NCBI RefSeq assembly: GCF_027497235.1
Contig: NZ_CP114902.1
Coordinates: forward strand, 1,377,501-1,441,500
Direction of reading: 5' to 3'
Source of the DNA: Micromonospora sp. WMMD1128
GTDB taxonomy: Bacteria; Actinomycetota; Actinomycetes; Mycobacteriales; Micromonosporaceae
DNA length: 64,000 nt
The position numbers and the translations under genes are program-made. This document shows, piece by piece, positions 42,136 through 50,464 of the stretch (positions within the stretch are counted from its first letter, which is position 1; each line of letters begins with the position of its first letter). The notes beneath the pieces are model-generated. The model searched no databases. It had not been told where the DNA came from and saw only the letters and a program-made list of their open reading frames with translations.

Positions 42136-43763
42136 AGCGCCGAAAGTTCGATGCGGCCGCGCTGCCGGCCAAGACCGCCGGGGCGGTGGACGACCGGTTC
42201 CAGGTCGCCACGCCGCTGCGCCGGCTGCTGAACAAGGTCTTCCCCGACCACTGGTCCTTCCTGCTCGGCGAGATCGCGCTCTTCTCGTTCGTGATCCTGC
42301 TGCTGACCGGTGTGTTCCTGACCTTCTTCTACGAGCCGGCGATGACCGAGGTGACCTACGACGGCAGCTACGCGCCGTTGCGGGGCACCCCGATGTCCGC
42401 CGCGTACGCCTCCAGCCTGGACATCTCGTTCGATGTCCGGGGTGGCCTGATCATGCGGCAGATGCACCACTGGTCGGCGCTGCTGTTCATGGCCGCGATC
42501 GTGGTGCACATGCTCCGGATCTTCTTCACCGGCGCCTTCCGCAAGCCGCGTGAGGCCAACTGGATCATCGGCTCGCTGCTGTTCTGGGTGGGCTTCCTGG
42601 CCGGCTTCACCGGCTACTCGCTGCCGGACGACGGCCTGTCCGGCACCGGTCTGCGGATCGCCTCCGGCATCATCCTGTCGATCCCGGTGATCGGCTCCTG
42701 GGTCAGCTCGTCGATCTTCGGCGGGGAGTTCCCCGGCACGATCATCATCAGCCGCTTCTTCATCGCCCACGTGCTGCTCATCCCGGGTCTGCTGGTGGCG
42801 CTGATCAGCGTGCACCTGGGCCTGGTGTTCAAGCAGAAGCACACCCAGTGGCCCGGCCCCGGCCGGACCAACGACAACGTGGTCGGCGAGCGGATGTTCC
42901 CGCGCTACGCGCTCAAGCAGGGCGGCTTCTTCATGGTCGTCTTCGGCGTGGTCGCGCTGATGGGCGGTCTCTTCCAGATCAACCCGATCTGGTACTTCGG
43001 CCCGTACGAGGCGTGGGTGGTCTCGGCGGCCAGCCAGCCCGACTGGTACGTCATGTTCCTCGACGGCTCGACCCGACTCATGCCGGGTTGGGAGATCAGC
43101 ATTCCGATCGGCGACGGGTACGTCATCCCGCCGTTGTTCTGGCCGACGGTCGTGCTCCCGGGCATCCTGGTGGGCCTGTCGACGATGTACCCGTTCCTGG
43201 AGGCACGCCGCCTCAAGGACTACCGGCACCACAACCTGCTCCAGCGGCCCCGGGACGTGCCGGCACGGACCGCGGTCGGCGCCATGGCGGTCGCCTTCTA
43301 CGTGGTGTTGACGCTCTCCGGCGCCAACGACGTGATCGCCGACAAGTTCCACATCAGTTTGAACGCGATGACGTGGGCCGGGCGGGTGGGCCTGCTGGTG
43401 ATCCCGCCGCTTGCCTACTACGTCACCTACCGGCTCTGCCTGGGTCTCCAGCAGCACGACCGGGAGGTGCTGGCCCACGGCGTGGAGACCGGCATCATCA
43501 AGCGGCTGCCCGACGGCCGGTTCGTCGAGGTCCACCAGCCGCTCACGTCGGCCGACGGGCACGACGGCCACGCGCCGGCGCTCGACTACGCCGGCTGGGT
43601 GGTGCCGAAGAAGATGAACCGGCTCGGTGCCCTCGGGCCGGCGATCCGGGGCTTCTTCTACCCGATCGAGAAGCCGGCCGAGGCGCCCGTCTCGCCGGGT
43701 CACCCCCCGGTGGAGCCCCGCGGAGAGCGGGAGCAGATCAGCAGCGGCGAGGGCCGACGCTGA
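42132..43763 (+). CDS. qcrB: Cytochrome b subunit of bcc complex
   Basis: 543-residue cytochrome b. Heme-binding His pairs are in MHHWSALLFMAAIVVHMLRIFF and FFIAHVLLIPGLLVALISVHLGL. The quinol-site motif is PDWY (SQPDWYVMF), the actinobacterial form of PEWY. A long C-terminal extension past the eighth helix (VEVHQPLTSADGHDGH...PIEKPAEAP) is also typical of the phylum. ATG overlaps the qcrA stop (ATGA). Target site of Q-site inhibitors in mycobacteria. Confidence 0.96.
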   Translation: MKRRKFDAAALPAKTAGAVDDRFQVATPLRRLLNKVFPDHWSFLLGEIALFSFVILLLTGVFLTFFYEPAMTEVTYDGSYAPLRGTPMSAAYASSLDISFDVRGGLIMRQMHHWSALLFMAAIVVHMLRIFFTGAFRKPREANWIIGSLLFWVGFLAGFTGYSLPDDGLSGTGLRIASGIILSIPVIGSWVSSSIFGGEFPGTIIISRFFIAHVLLIPGLLVALISVHLGLVFKQKHTQWPGPGRTNDNVVGERMFPRYALKQGGFFMVVFGVVALMGGLFQINPIWYFGPYEAWVVSAASQPDWYVMFLDGSTRLMPGWEISIPIGDGYVIPPLFWPTVVLPGILVGLSTMYPFLEARRLKDYRHHNLLQRPRDVPARTAVGAMAVAFYVVLTLSGANDVIADKFHISLNAMTWAGRVGLLVIPPLAYYVTYRLCLGLQQHDREVLAHGVETGIIKRLPDGRFVEVHQPLTSADGHDGHAPALDYAGWVVPKKMNRLGALGPAIRGFFYPIEKPAEAPVSPGHPPVEPRGEREQISSGEGRR

Positions 43764-43780
43764 CGCACGCGGAAACGGAC

Positions 43781-43813
43781 GTGGCGCCCGCCGGGGGATC
43801 CGGTGGGCGCCAC
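43781..43813 (+). terminator. Hairpin after qcrB
   Basis: Nine-bp perfect stem GTGGCGCCC (43781-43789)/GGGCGCCAC (43805-43813), extended outward by a discontinuous GGAAA...TTTCC pairing (43771-43775 and 43819-43823). It begins 18 bases after the qcrB stop. Confidence 0.7.
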
Positions 43814-43831
43814 GCTCATTTCCGCCCAGCC

Positions 43832-43888
43832 GTTAAGGCGGGGGCCCCGCTTAACGCTTTCGGAGGTGGCGGGGCCCCCGCTTAACAC
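43832..43888 (-). repeat. Dispersed GGGGCCCC element, copy 5
   Basis: Minus-oriented copy with a diverged spacer (CACCTCCGAAAGC) and an extra GTTAAG edge that makes the two ends complementary. It is the only copy between two genes on the same strand (qcrB and the DUF4142 gene), directly after the qcrB hairpin. Confidence 0.85.
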
Positions 43889-43980
43889 TCACCGCCCCCG
43901 ACCCAGACGGGTGGAATCGCAGGAATAACCCCGGTCAGCCGGGTATCCGTGCGGTCCGACGTCTCATGGGGGAGGAACGC

Positions 43981-44655
43981 ATGTGGGGAATCAAACGCCT
44001 GGGCCTGCTGGCCGCGCTGGTGGTGGTGGGACTGGCGCCGGCCGCGGCGACGCAGGCGGCGGCGCAGCCGTCGACGCAGGACACCCAGTATCTGCAGGCG
44101 TTGCACCAGGTCAACCTGTTCGAGATCACCGCCGGTAACCTGGCCCAGCAGAAGGGCCACAACCAGCAGGTCAAGGACCTGGGCAAGATGTTCGTCACGG
44201 ACCACACCCAGCTGGACCAGACCGTGAAGTCGACCGCCCAGCAGCTCAACGTGCAGTTGCCGGCGGACCCGACGGCCGACCAGCAGAAGGTCCTCGACAA
44301 GCTGAACGGCCTCAACGGGGCCCAGTTCGACAAGGCGTGGGTGACCGCCCAGCTCGCCGGCCACGTCCAGGCGATCCAGGCCACCCAGACCGAGATCTCA
44401 CAGGGCTCCGAGCAGTCCGTGGTGCAGATCGCCCAGGACGCGCTGCCGGTCCTCCAGGCGCACTACGACGCGCTGGTGGCCCTGGCCCAGACCCTGGGCG
44501 TCCCGGTGCCGCAGACCAGCGGCAGCGGCACGCCCAGCCCGGGCGGCACCGAGTCGCCGGGAACGGGCGGCACCGAGTCGCCGGCTCCGGGCGGCACCGG
44601 GACCGAGGAGCCCGCTCCGGGCACCACGGAGACCCCGGCGCCCGCGCAGAGCTGA
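43981..44655 (+). CDS. Secreted DUF4142 protein
   Basis: 224-residue exported protein from the ATG at 43981, preceded by GGGGGAGGAA. Signal peptide about residues 1-30 (GIKRLGLLAALVVVGLAPAAATQAAAQ). The DUF4142 four-helix, ferritin-like bundle (about 33-175) has the family's spaced His/Asp/Glu: QALHQVNLFEITAGNLAQQ, KGHNQQVKDLGKMFVTDHTQ, QLAGHVQAIQATQTEI, QAHYDALVALA. The tail (TSGSGTPSPGGTESPG...) is a Gly/Pro/Thr/Glu-rich spacer with no cell-wall anchor motif. Function of the family is unresolved. Confidence 0.88.
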   Translation: MWGIKRLGLLAALVVVGLAPAAATQAAAQPSTQDTQYLQALHQVNLFEITAGNLAQQKGHNQQVKDLGKMFVTDHTQLDQTVKSTAQQLNVQLPADPTADQQKVLDKLNGLNGAQFDKAWVTAQLAGHVQAIQATQTEISQGSEQSVVQIAQDALPVLQAHYDALVALAQTLGVPVPQTSGSGTPSPGGTESPGTGGTESPAPGGTGTEEPAPGTTETPAPAQS

Positions 44656-44673
44656 CCAGCCGCGACGGCCGAC

Positions 44674-44711
44674 GGTGGCCGGTCCGCCCGCACCCGGGCG
44701 GGCCGGCCACC
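44674..44711. terminator. Bidirectional hairpin between DUF4142 and Lrp-type genes
   Basis: 17-bp stem with one G-U/G-T type mismatch: GGTGGCCGGTCCGCCCG (44674-44690) and its near-complement (44695-44711), four-base loop, in a convergent junction. No dispersed GGGGCCCC element is used here. Confidence 0.75.
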
Positions 44712-44717
44712 CGCGCG

Positions 44718-45005
44718 TCAGTCGGTGTTTTCGAGCCCGATCGCGAACGCCGCCTCCAGGTCGTGCTGCGAGTAGGCGCGGAACGCGATGTGCGACTCGG
44801 TGTTCAGCACGCCGGGCACCTTGGAGATGCTGCCGGCGATGACCTGGGCAATCTGCTCGAACTCGCGGACCCGGACCATGGCGATCAGGTCGACGTGCCC
44901 GGCCACCGAGTAGACCTCGCTGACGCCGGGCAGGTTGGCCAGGTTCTCGGCCACCTCGGGGATGGAGTCGGTGGCGCAGTCGATCAGCACGATCGCGGTG
45001 ATCAC
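44718..45005 (-). CDS. Stand-alone Lrp/AsnC ligand-binding (RAM) domain protein
   Basis: 95 residues equal to the effector domain of Lrp/AsnC regulators without the helix-turn-helix: AIVLIDCATDSIPEVAENLANLPGVSEVYSVAGHVDLIAMVRV, ending TESHIAFRAYSQHDLEAAF. GTG start at 45005 with GGAGAA 8 bases upstream; TAGCAT on the minus strand at 45044-45039 is a candidate -10. Such proteins form RAM oligomers that bind amino acids and may modulate full-length Lrp proteins. Confidence 0.9.
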   Translation of the reverse strand: MITAIVLIDCATDSIPEVAENLANLPGVSEVYSVAGHVDLIAMVRVREFEQIAQVIAGSISKVPGVLNTESHIAFRAYSQHDLEAAFAIGLENTD

Positions 45006-45055
45006 GGGACGTTTCTCCGTTCGTCGGCGACGAGGCCCATGCTAGTGCGGTGCGG

Positions 45056-46081
45056 TCACCGCGCGGCCGGGACGGTCAGGTCGGCACCGGCCCGGATCAC
45101 GCCGTGGAGGCGTTCCCCGGCGGCGACCGTCGCACCCGGCCAGATCACCGACCGGTCCACCGTGCCGTGCACCCGCGCGCCCGCGCCGACCACCGAGCGG
45201 GTGACCGGCCCGTCCACCGTCGCAGCCGGGTCGACCAGCCCGTCCGGCCCGGCGGCGTGCAGGTTCGCGGCCAGGTAGTCGGCCGGCGTGCCGGTGTCGT
45301 AGAACGTCCCCCGGTAGGGGACCACGGTCAGCGCGCCGGCCGCCTCCGCCGGCCGCCACACCGCCCGGACCAGATCACCGAACTCCGGCGGCAGGTCGCG
45401 GACCAGCCGCCAGGGCAACAGCGAGAACCCGACGAAGCGGTGGCCGGCGAAGGTGCCGGGGGCGTCCGGGTCGTCCGCCGGCTGACCGAGCAGGCGTACG
45501 CTCCGCCCGTCCCAGCCGTCGAGCAGCGCGGCCACGTCCGCACCGGGCGGGGCCGCCGGATCGGCGAGGTACGCGTCGGCGTTGCCGACAAGCACGCCCC
45601 GCCCCGCGATCCAGTCCCGTAACCGGCCCACGCCGCCCGCGGTGCCCAGCGGATCGCCGGGCTCGACCGACAGGTGCGCCCGGTCGCCGACCCGGGCGAC
45701 CACCTGACCGCCCAGGTGGCAGGCGTTCACCGCGACCCGGTCCGGGCCGGTCAGCCCGAGCCCGGCCAGTCGGGCCAGCGCCCGGTCGAGCAGCGGCACG
45801 TTCGCGACCGGGCAGAGCGCCTTCGGCACCCGCTCGGTCAGCGGGCGCAGCCGGGTGCCCTCGCCGGCCGCCAGCACCACCGCGCACACCTCGACGGCCG
45901 CCAACGGTCCGCTGCTCACCGGGCCTTCGGTCACGCCGCCGTCCGCTGTGGGGCCACCAGCCGTCCGGCTGTCCAGCGCCGGGCCGTCCGACGCGCGGTC
46001 GTCCGACGCGCGGCCGTCCGACGTGCGGCCGTCGGAGGCGCGGTCGTTCGAGGCGCGGTCGTCCGCAGCCGGGGTGGTCAC
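45056..46081 (-). CDS. NDP-sugar nucleotidyltransferase
   Basis: 341-residue sugar-phosphate nucleotidyltransferase. The G-x-G-T-R-x-R-P-L-T motif is clear (VVLAAGEGTRLRPLTERVPKAL), then PVANVPLLDRAL, LGTAGGVG and VLVGNADAYL (the metal Asp). A short C-terminal left-handed beta-helix is indicated (VDPAATVDGPVTRSVVGAGARVHGTVDRSVIWPGATV). The GTG at 46081 overlaps the stop of the upstream Nudix gene (GTGA); it includes about 60 N-terminal residues of ASDGRTSDG-type repeats that are probably disordered. A start at VTEGPVSSG would skip them. Substrate (mannose or glucose phosphate) not determined. Confidence 0.88.
   Translation of the reverse strand: MTTPAADDRASNDRASDGRTSDGRASDDRASDGPALDSRTAGGPTADGGVTEGPVSSGPLAAVEVCAVVLAAGEGTRLRPLTERVPKALCPVANVPLLDRALARLAGLGLTGPDRVAVNACHLGGQVVARVGDRAHLSVEPGDPLGTAGGVGRLRDWIAGRGVLVGNADAYLADPAAPPGADVAALLDGWDGRSVRLLGQPADDPDAPGTFAGHRFVGFSLLPWRLVRDLPPEFGDLVRAVWRPAEAAGALTVVPYRGTFYDTGTPADYLAANLHAAGPDGLVDPAATVDGPVTRSVVGAGARVHGTVDRSVIWPGATVAAGERLHGVIRAGADLTVPAAR
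45985..46065 (-). repeat. 15-bp tandem repeats in N-terminal tail of the nucleotidyltransferase
   Basis: Four to five imperfect copies of a GCGGTCGTCCGACGC-type unit coding for RASDD/RTSDG pentapeptides. Confidence 0.75.
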
Positions 46082-46614
46082 GAGGCGGGCGGCGTCGGCG
46101 GGACCTCGCCGGCGCGCGGGCCGATGCCGTAGTGGGCGAGCAGGTTGGCGGTGGCGCGGCTGAGCCGGGGCAGGTCGTCCAACGGGTGCCAGGCGGCCTC
46201 GAGGACCTCCGCCCCGTCCACCGTCAGCTCGGTGCGCGACGCCGGCACCTCCGCCTCGAAGACCATGTCGACCCAGCCCTTGGCGTGCACCACCGCGTTC
46301 GGCACGGCCGGCCGGAGCAGGTCGGGGGAGAGCCGGACGCCGGACTCCTCGTGCAACTCCCGGGCGGCGCCGGCCACCGGCGCCTCACCGCGTTGCAGCA
46401 GGCCGGCCGGCAGGGTCCAGCTGTAGCCGGGCGGCTGGCGCAGCAGCAGGATCCGACCCGCGCCGTCGGCCTCGGTGTCCCGGACCAGCGTGACCGCGCC
46501 CACGATGTACTTCGGGACGGCCAGCCGGACCAGCCGCCGCCGCAACGGGACCGGGAGCCGGTAGAAAACCCGGTAGCCGAGGGCCCGTCCGGTGGCACGC
46601 GCGCGGGGGATCAT
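46078..46614 (-). CDS. Nudix hydrolase
   Basis: 178-residue Nudix pyrophosphohydrolase with the Nudix box GLLQRGEAPVAGAARELHEESGV (GX5EX7REXXEEXG, residues about 80-102). Basic N-terminus YRLPVPLRRRLVRLAVPKYIVGAV. The ATG at 46614 follows TAGCCT by 7 bases with no ribosome site, so a leaderless transcript is likely. Its stop overlaps the start of the nucleotidyltransferase; a hydrolase plus a nucleotidyltransferase may act on related sugar nucleotides. Confidence 0.9.
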   Translation of the reverse strand: MIPRARATGRALGYRVFYRLPVPLRRRLVRLAVPKYIVGAVTLVRDTEADGAGRILLLRQPPGYSWTLPAGLLQRGEAPVAGAARELHEESGVRLSPDLLRPAVPNAVVHAKGWVDMVFEAEVPASRTELTVDGAEVLEAAWHPLDDLPRLSRATANLLAHYGIGPRAGEVPPTPPAS

Positions 46615-46621
46615 GCCGTCC

Positions 46622-46627
46622 AGGCTA
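46622..46627 (-). promoter_or_regulatory. -10 (TAGCCT) of leaderless Nudix gene
   Basis: TAGCCT on the minus strand, 7 bases before the ATG at 46614. Confidence 0.5.
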
Positions 46628-46664
46628 GTGGCCGGCGGGTCGGGGCGGGCGAATGCCCCTCGTG

Positions 46665-48452
46665 TCACTGCCGATGGTCGACCAGGTCGATCAGCTGTCG
46701 GACCACCGTGTCGGGCTCGACCGAGCGGTCGAAGACGGCCACCAGCAGCGTCTCCAGGTCGGGATAACCCAGCTCCTCGGAGAGCCGCAGCAGCGGCAGG
46801 TCGCTGGCGAGGCCCCGGTTGTGCGTACGCAGCGCCAGGCCGATCGAGGCCCGGCCGAGGCGGACCTTGTCGGCGATCGAGATGCCCGGCTCGGTGTGCT
46901 CGGCGAACCACCTGTTGATCTGCATCTGCGCGTGCGGCGACTTGACGAAGCCCAGCCACTCCCGGCGCGGCCCGCGCGGGGCCACGTCGGCCTCGAAGCC
47001 GCTCTCGGCGTCGCTTTCGGTGAAGATCTCCACCACGTCGCCCTCCTCCAGCTCGGAGGAGAGCGGGGCCAACCGGCCGTTGATCCGGGCGGCGAGGCAA
47101 TGGTCGCCGCGTTCGGTGCCCAGCTCGTACGCGAGGTCGACCGGGGTGGCGCCGGCCGGCAGCACGACCTGCCGGCCGTCGGCGACCACCTGGATTTGCG
47201 CCTCGGCCAGGTCGCAGCGCAGCGACGCCATGAACTGGGTCGGGTCGACGGTCCCCTGCTCCCAGTCGAGCACCCGGCGCAGCCAGGCCAACTCGTCCGC
47301 CCGGGCGGCGGCCCGGTCCGCCGCCGCCGGGAAGCGGTAGTGCGCGGCCACGCCGTACTCCGCGGAGCGGTGCATCTCGGTGGTGCGGATCAGCACCTCC
47401 ACCGTACGGTCCTGCGGGCCGCAGACGCTCGTGTGCAACGACCGGTAGAGGTTGTTCTTCGGGGAGGCGATGAAGTCCTTGAAGCGGCCCGGCACCGGAC
47501 GCCAGAGCCCGTGCACGGCGCCGAGCGCGGCATAGCAGTCGGTCGGCGGGCCGTCCACCACGATGGCGATGCGAGGCAGGTCGAAGGGGGCGGTGTGGTC
47601 GCCGGCGACGGTGTCCTTCCAGATCGAGTAGAGGTGCCGGGGGCGGGGGGAGACCTCGGCGTCCACCCGGCTGCGGCGTAGCGCCACCCGGGTGCGGGCC
47701 ACCACGTCGGCCAGGTAGGCGTCCCAGCCCGGCCGGTCGTGCACGAACCGGGCGATCCGCGCGTGCTCCTCGGGCCGCAGGTGCAGCAGCACCACGTCGT
47801 CCAGCTCGCGTTTGAGGGTCTGGATGCCCAGCCGGTCGCAGAGCGGGACCAGCACCTCAAGCGTCTTGCGGGCGATCCGCTCGCGGGAGGCGGCGGAGCG
47901 AACCCCGAGCGTGCGCATGTTGTGCAGCCGGTCGGCGAGCTTGATGACGAGCACCCGTACGTCCTTGCCCGCCGCCACGATCATCTTGCGGACGGTCTCC
48001 GCCTCGGCGGCCGTGCCGTAGAACGCCTTGTCGAACTTGGTCACCCCGTCGACCAGGTGGGCCACCTCGCGGCCGAAGTCCTCCTGGAGCGCCTGGAGGG
48101 TGTAGCGGGTGTCCTCCACCGTGTCGTGCAGCAGCGCCGCGACCAGGGTGGTGGTGTCCATGCCGAGGTCGGCGCAGATCTGTGCCACCGCGAACGGGTG
48201 GGTGATGTAGGGCTCGCCGCTCTTGCGGAACTGACCACGGTGCATGTTGTCGGCGATCGTGTACGCCCGGCGCAGCACCGAGGCGTCGGCGCTGGGGTGG
48301 ATGCCGCGGTGCGCGCGGACCAGGGCGGTGACCGGGTCGCCGTCGGCGGTGGGCCAGGTGAGCAGCGAGCGCAACCGGCGGGTGAGCGGCAGCTCTCCCT
48401 GGGTCGGAAGGGAGCCGCCCAGGGCGGCGCCGTGTCCGGCGTCGACGTCCAC
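46665..48452 (-). CDS. RelA/SpoT-family (p)ppGpp protein lacking the ACT domain
   Basis: 595 residues. Hydrolase HD domain: YITHPFAVAQICADLGMD, LLHDTVEDTRY, VTKFDKAF, LVIKLADRLHNMRTL. A synthetase-like domain follows: PRHLYSIWKDTV, DCYAALGAVHGLWRPVPGRFKDFIASPKNNLYRSLHT, VEVLIRTTEMHRSAEYGVAAHY. A TGS domain comes next (VVLPAGATPVDLAYELGTERGDHCL). The canonical YDLxAVRI strand reads FDLPRIAIVV, so the Arg is lost; synthetase activity may be reduced. It stops after a short helical region with no ACT domain, unlike the usual 750-800 residue enzyme, so it is probably a second copy. GTG at 48452 is preferred (GAGGAGG at 8 bases); 48461 is an alternative. Confidence 0.88.
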   Translation of the reverse strand: MDVDAGHGAALGGSLPTQGELPLTRRLRSLLTWPTADGDPVTALVRAHRGIHPSADASVLRRAYTIADNMHRGQFRKSGEPYITHPFAVAQICADLGMDTTTLVAALLHDTVEDTRYTLQALQEDFGREVAHLVDGVTKFDKAFYGTAAEAETVRKMIVAAGKDVRVLVIKLADRLHNMRTLGVRSAASRERIARKTLEVLVPLCDRLGIQTLKRELDDVVLLHLRPEEHARIARFVHDRPGWDAYLADVVARTRVALRRSRVDAEVSPRPRHLYSIWKDTVAGDHTAPFDLPRIAIVVDGPPTDCYAALGAVHGLWRPVPGRFKDFIASPKNNLYRSLHTSVCGPQDRTVEVLIRTTEMHRSAEYGVAAHYRFPAAADRAAARADELAWLRRVLDWEQGTVDPTQFMASLRCDLAEAQIQVVADGRQVVLPAGATPVDLAYELGTERGDHCLAARINGRLAPLSSELEEGDVVEIFTESDAESGFEADVAPRGPRREWLGFVKSPHAQMQINRWFAEHTEPGISIADKVRLGRASIGLALRTHNRGLASDLPLLRLSEELGYPDLETLLVAVFDRSVEPDTVVRQLIDLVDHRQ

Positions 48453-48580
48453 CTGGGACACCTCCTCACCCCGGCCCTCGGTCGCCGGGGCCGGCGACCG
48501 GGAGCAGGCCCGCGAAATCGGGCAGGTCTGCACTTCTTTAACAGACTAAGGGAGCGGACGTAGTCCGATCGGTCACTTGG

Positions 48581-50377
48581 TCATGAGCGTTCGGTCGAGA
48601 GTTTGTGGGATCCGCCGTTCTCGGCCTTGGCCAGCAGGTCGCGGAAACGCCCCGCGCCGGCCACCGGCGAGGCCCAGCCGGCGGTCGTCTCGACCAACCG
48701 GGTCTCCGGGCGCTCCAACCAGGACAGGATCCGTTCGGTCTCCTCGGCGGTGGCGGCCGGCACCGGACCGTGCCCGGGCAGCACGGTCTCGGCGGTGGCC
48801 CGGATCGCCGTGATGGTCGGTCGCGGGTGGACACCGGGCGGGGACACCCCGGCCCCGGCCAGCCGACCGTGCCGGACCAGGGCCAGCTCCCAGCCGCCCC
48901 GGGCAGCCGGCCGGGCGGCGGCCAGCTCGGCGATCCCGGTCAGCGCGGCCAGGCGCTGCATGCGGACCGCCGCCCGCAGCACCGCGGCCAGCCGGGCGCG
49001 GACCACCGCCGCCTCCTCGTAGCGGTGGGCGGTGGCGAGCACCTCGATCCGGGCGAGCAGGGCGTCGACCACCACGGCGGGATCGTCCCGGGTGGCGGTG
49101 CGGAACGGGGCGGCGGCCCGGCGGTCGTACTCCTCCGGGGTGATCCGGTGCTCGCAGGGCGCCGGGCAGCGACCCAGCTCGGCCAGCGCGCAGGCCGGCA
49201 TGGTGGTGCGGCGGGAGAGCCGGTGGGTGCACTGCCGCAGCGGCACCGCGTCGTGGAAGCCGGCGGCGGCCAGCTCGGCGGCCTGCTTCGAGCGGAACGG
49301 GCCGAGGTAGGCCGCGTCGGTGGGCCCGAGGTCACGCACGACCGACAACCGGGGGTACGCCTCGTCGGTGAGCTTCAGCCAGACCTGGCGCTCCGGATAT
49401 TTCGACCGGCGATTGTACGGCGGGGCGTGCGCGGCGATCAGCCGCAGCTCGCGGACCTCGGCCTCCAACGAGTGGGCGCACTCGACCGCCTCCACCCGCT
49501 CGGCGGCGGCGAGCATCTCGGAGATCCGGGCCCGCTTCTCGGCGGCGGTGAAGTAGCTGCGTACCCGGGTGGCGATGTCGACGGACGTGCCGACGTAGAG
49601 CGGACGGTCGTCGGCGGCCCGGAAGATGTAGACGCCCGGAACCTTCGGCAGCCCGTCGGCGAGGTGCCGCTTGCGGCGCTGGGTCGGGGTGACCGCGCGG
49701 GCGAACTCGATCGCCTCGCCGACGGTGTCGACCCGGTGCCCGCCCAGCCGGCCGATCAACCCGTGCAGCACGTCGACGGTGGCCTTGGCGTCGTCGAGCG
49801 CCCGGTGGGTGGGCTGGACGGCGGTGCGGAAGTAGGCGGCGAGCGTGCCCAGCTTGCGGTTGGGCACCTCGTCGCGGGTGAGCACCCGCCGGGCCAGCGC
49901 GGCGGTGTCCAGCACCCGCGGACTGGGCCAGCGGTAGCCGTGCCGGGCGCAGGCGGCCTTGAGGAAGCCCACGTCGTAGGGGGCGTTGTGGGCGACGAGC
50001 ACGGCGTCGGTGAGGAACTCCAGGAAGCTCGGCAGCACCTGCTCGATCGGCGGGGCCGGCAGCAGCATGGCCTGGGTGATCCCGGTCAGCACGGTGATGA
50101 ACGGCGGGATCGGCACGCCCGGGTTGACGAGCGTGGCGAGCACGCCCAGCTCCTCGCCGCCGCGGACCTTCACGGCGCCGATCTCGGTGATCCCGCCGCC
50201 GTCCGGCGCGCCGCCCGTGGTCTCCAGGTCGACCACCACGAAGGTGGTCGCGTAGAGCGGCAGCGCGGGATCGACCCCGCCGCCCGCCTCCCGGTCCAGC
50301 CCGGCCAGCGCCTCCTGGACGTACTCCGCACCCGTCACCCGCGGGACGGTAACGGCACGGTCCGACACTCCCGTCAC
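48581..50377 (-). CDS. DEDDh exonuclease fused to UvrC-like GIY-YIG nuclease
   Basis: 598 residues. N-terminal DnaQ-type 3'-5' exonuclease (about 40-210) with all acidic sites: VVVDLETTG, AHNAPYDVGFL, and the DEDDh His in THRALDDAKAT. Then a GIY-YIG domain (GVYIFRAADDRPLYVGTSVDIATRVRSYF), followed by a UvrC-like region with CTHRLSRRTTMPACALAELGRCPAPCEH (Cys cluster) and a UVR-like helix (RIEVLATAHRYEEAAVVRARLAAVLRA). It lacks the C-terminal RNase-H-like nuclease and HhH of UvrC. Actinobacteria keep this architecture next to pimB' (Rv2191 type). Likely DNA repair or processing. GTG start at 50377; GTG 39 bases in is possible. Confidence 0.92.
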   Translation of the reverse strand: MTGVSDRAVTVPRVTGAEYVQEALAGLDREAGGGVDPALPLYATTFVVVDLETTGGAPDGGGITEIGAVKVRGGEELGVLATLVNPGVPIPPFITVLTGITQAMLLPAPPIEQVLPSFLEFLTDAVLVAHNAPYDVGFLKAACARHGYRWPSPRVLDTAALARRVLTRDEVPNRKLGTLAAYFRTAVQPTHRALDDAKATVDVLHGLIGRLGGHRVDTVGEAIEFARAVTPTQRRKRHLADGLPKVPGVYIFRAADDRPLYVGTSVDIATRVRSYFTAAEKRARISEMLAAAERVEAVECAHSLEAEVRELRLIAAHAPPYNRRSKYPERQVWLKLTDEAYPRLSVVRDLGPTDAAYLGPFRSKQAAELAAAGFHDAVPLRQCTHRLSRRTTMPACALAELGRCPAPCEHRITPEEYDRRAAAPFRTATRDDPAVVVDALLARIEVLATAHRYEEAAVVRARLAAVLRAAVRMQRLAALTGIAELAAARPAARGGWELALVRHGRLAGAGVSPPGVHPRPTITAIRATAETVLPGHGPVPAATAEETERILSWLERPETRLVETTAGWASPVAGAGRFRDLLAKAENGGSHKLSTERS

Positions 50378-50402
50378 TGCCGCCCCACCGTTACCACGGG
50401 GG

Positions 50403-50408
50403 TACGAT
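50403..50408 (+). promoter_or_regulatory. Candidate -10 (TACGAT) for the NYN gene
   Basis: TACGAT about 57 bases upstream of the ATG at 50465; the leader contains GGGAG at 9-base spacing. Confidence 0.4.
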
Positions 50409-50464
50409 GAGAGATCGGCTCACTCACCGGGCGGTGGGCCCGTTCGGGGTGGGAGACTTGCCAC

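Noticed and set aside
42093..43703. Minus-strand open frame opposite qcrB
   Set aside because: His/Arg/Gln-rich antisense translation with no homology signal; qcrB is unambiguous.
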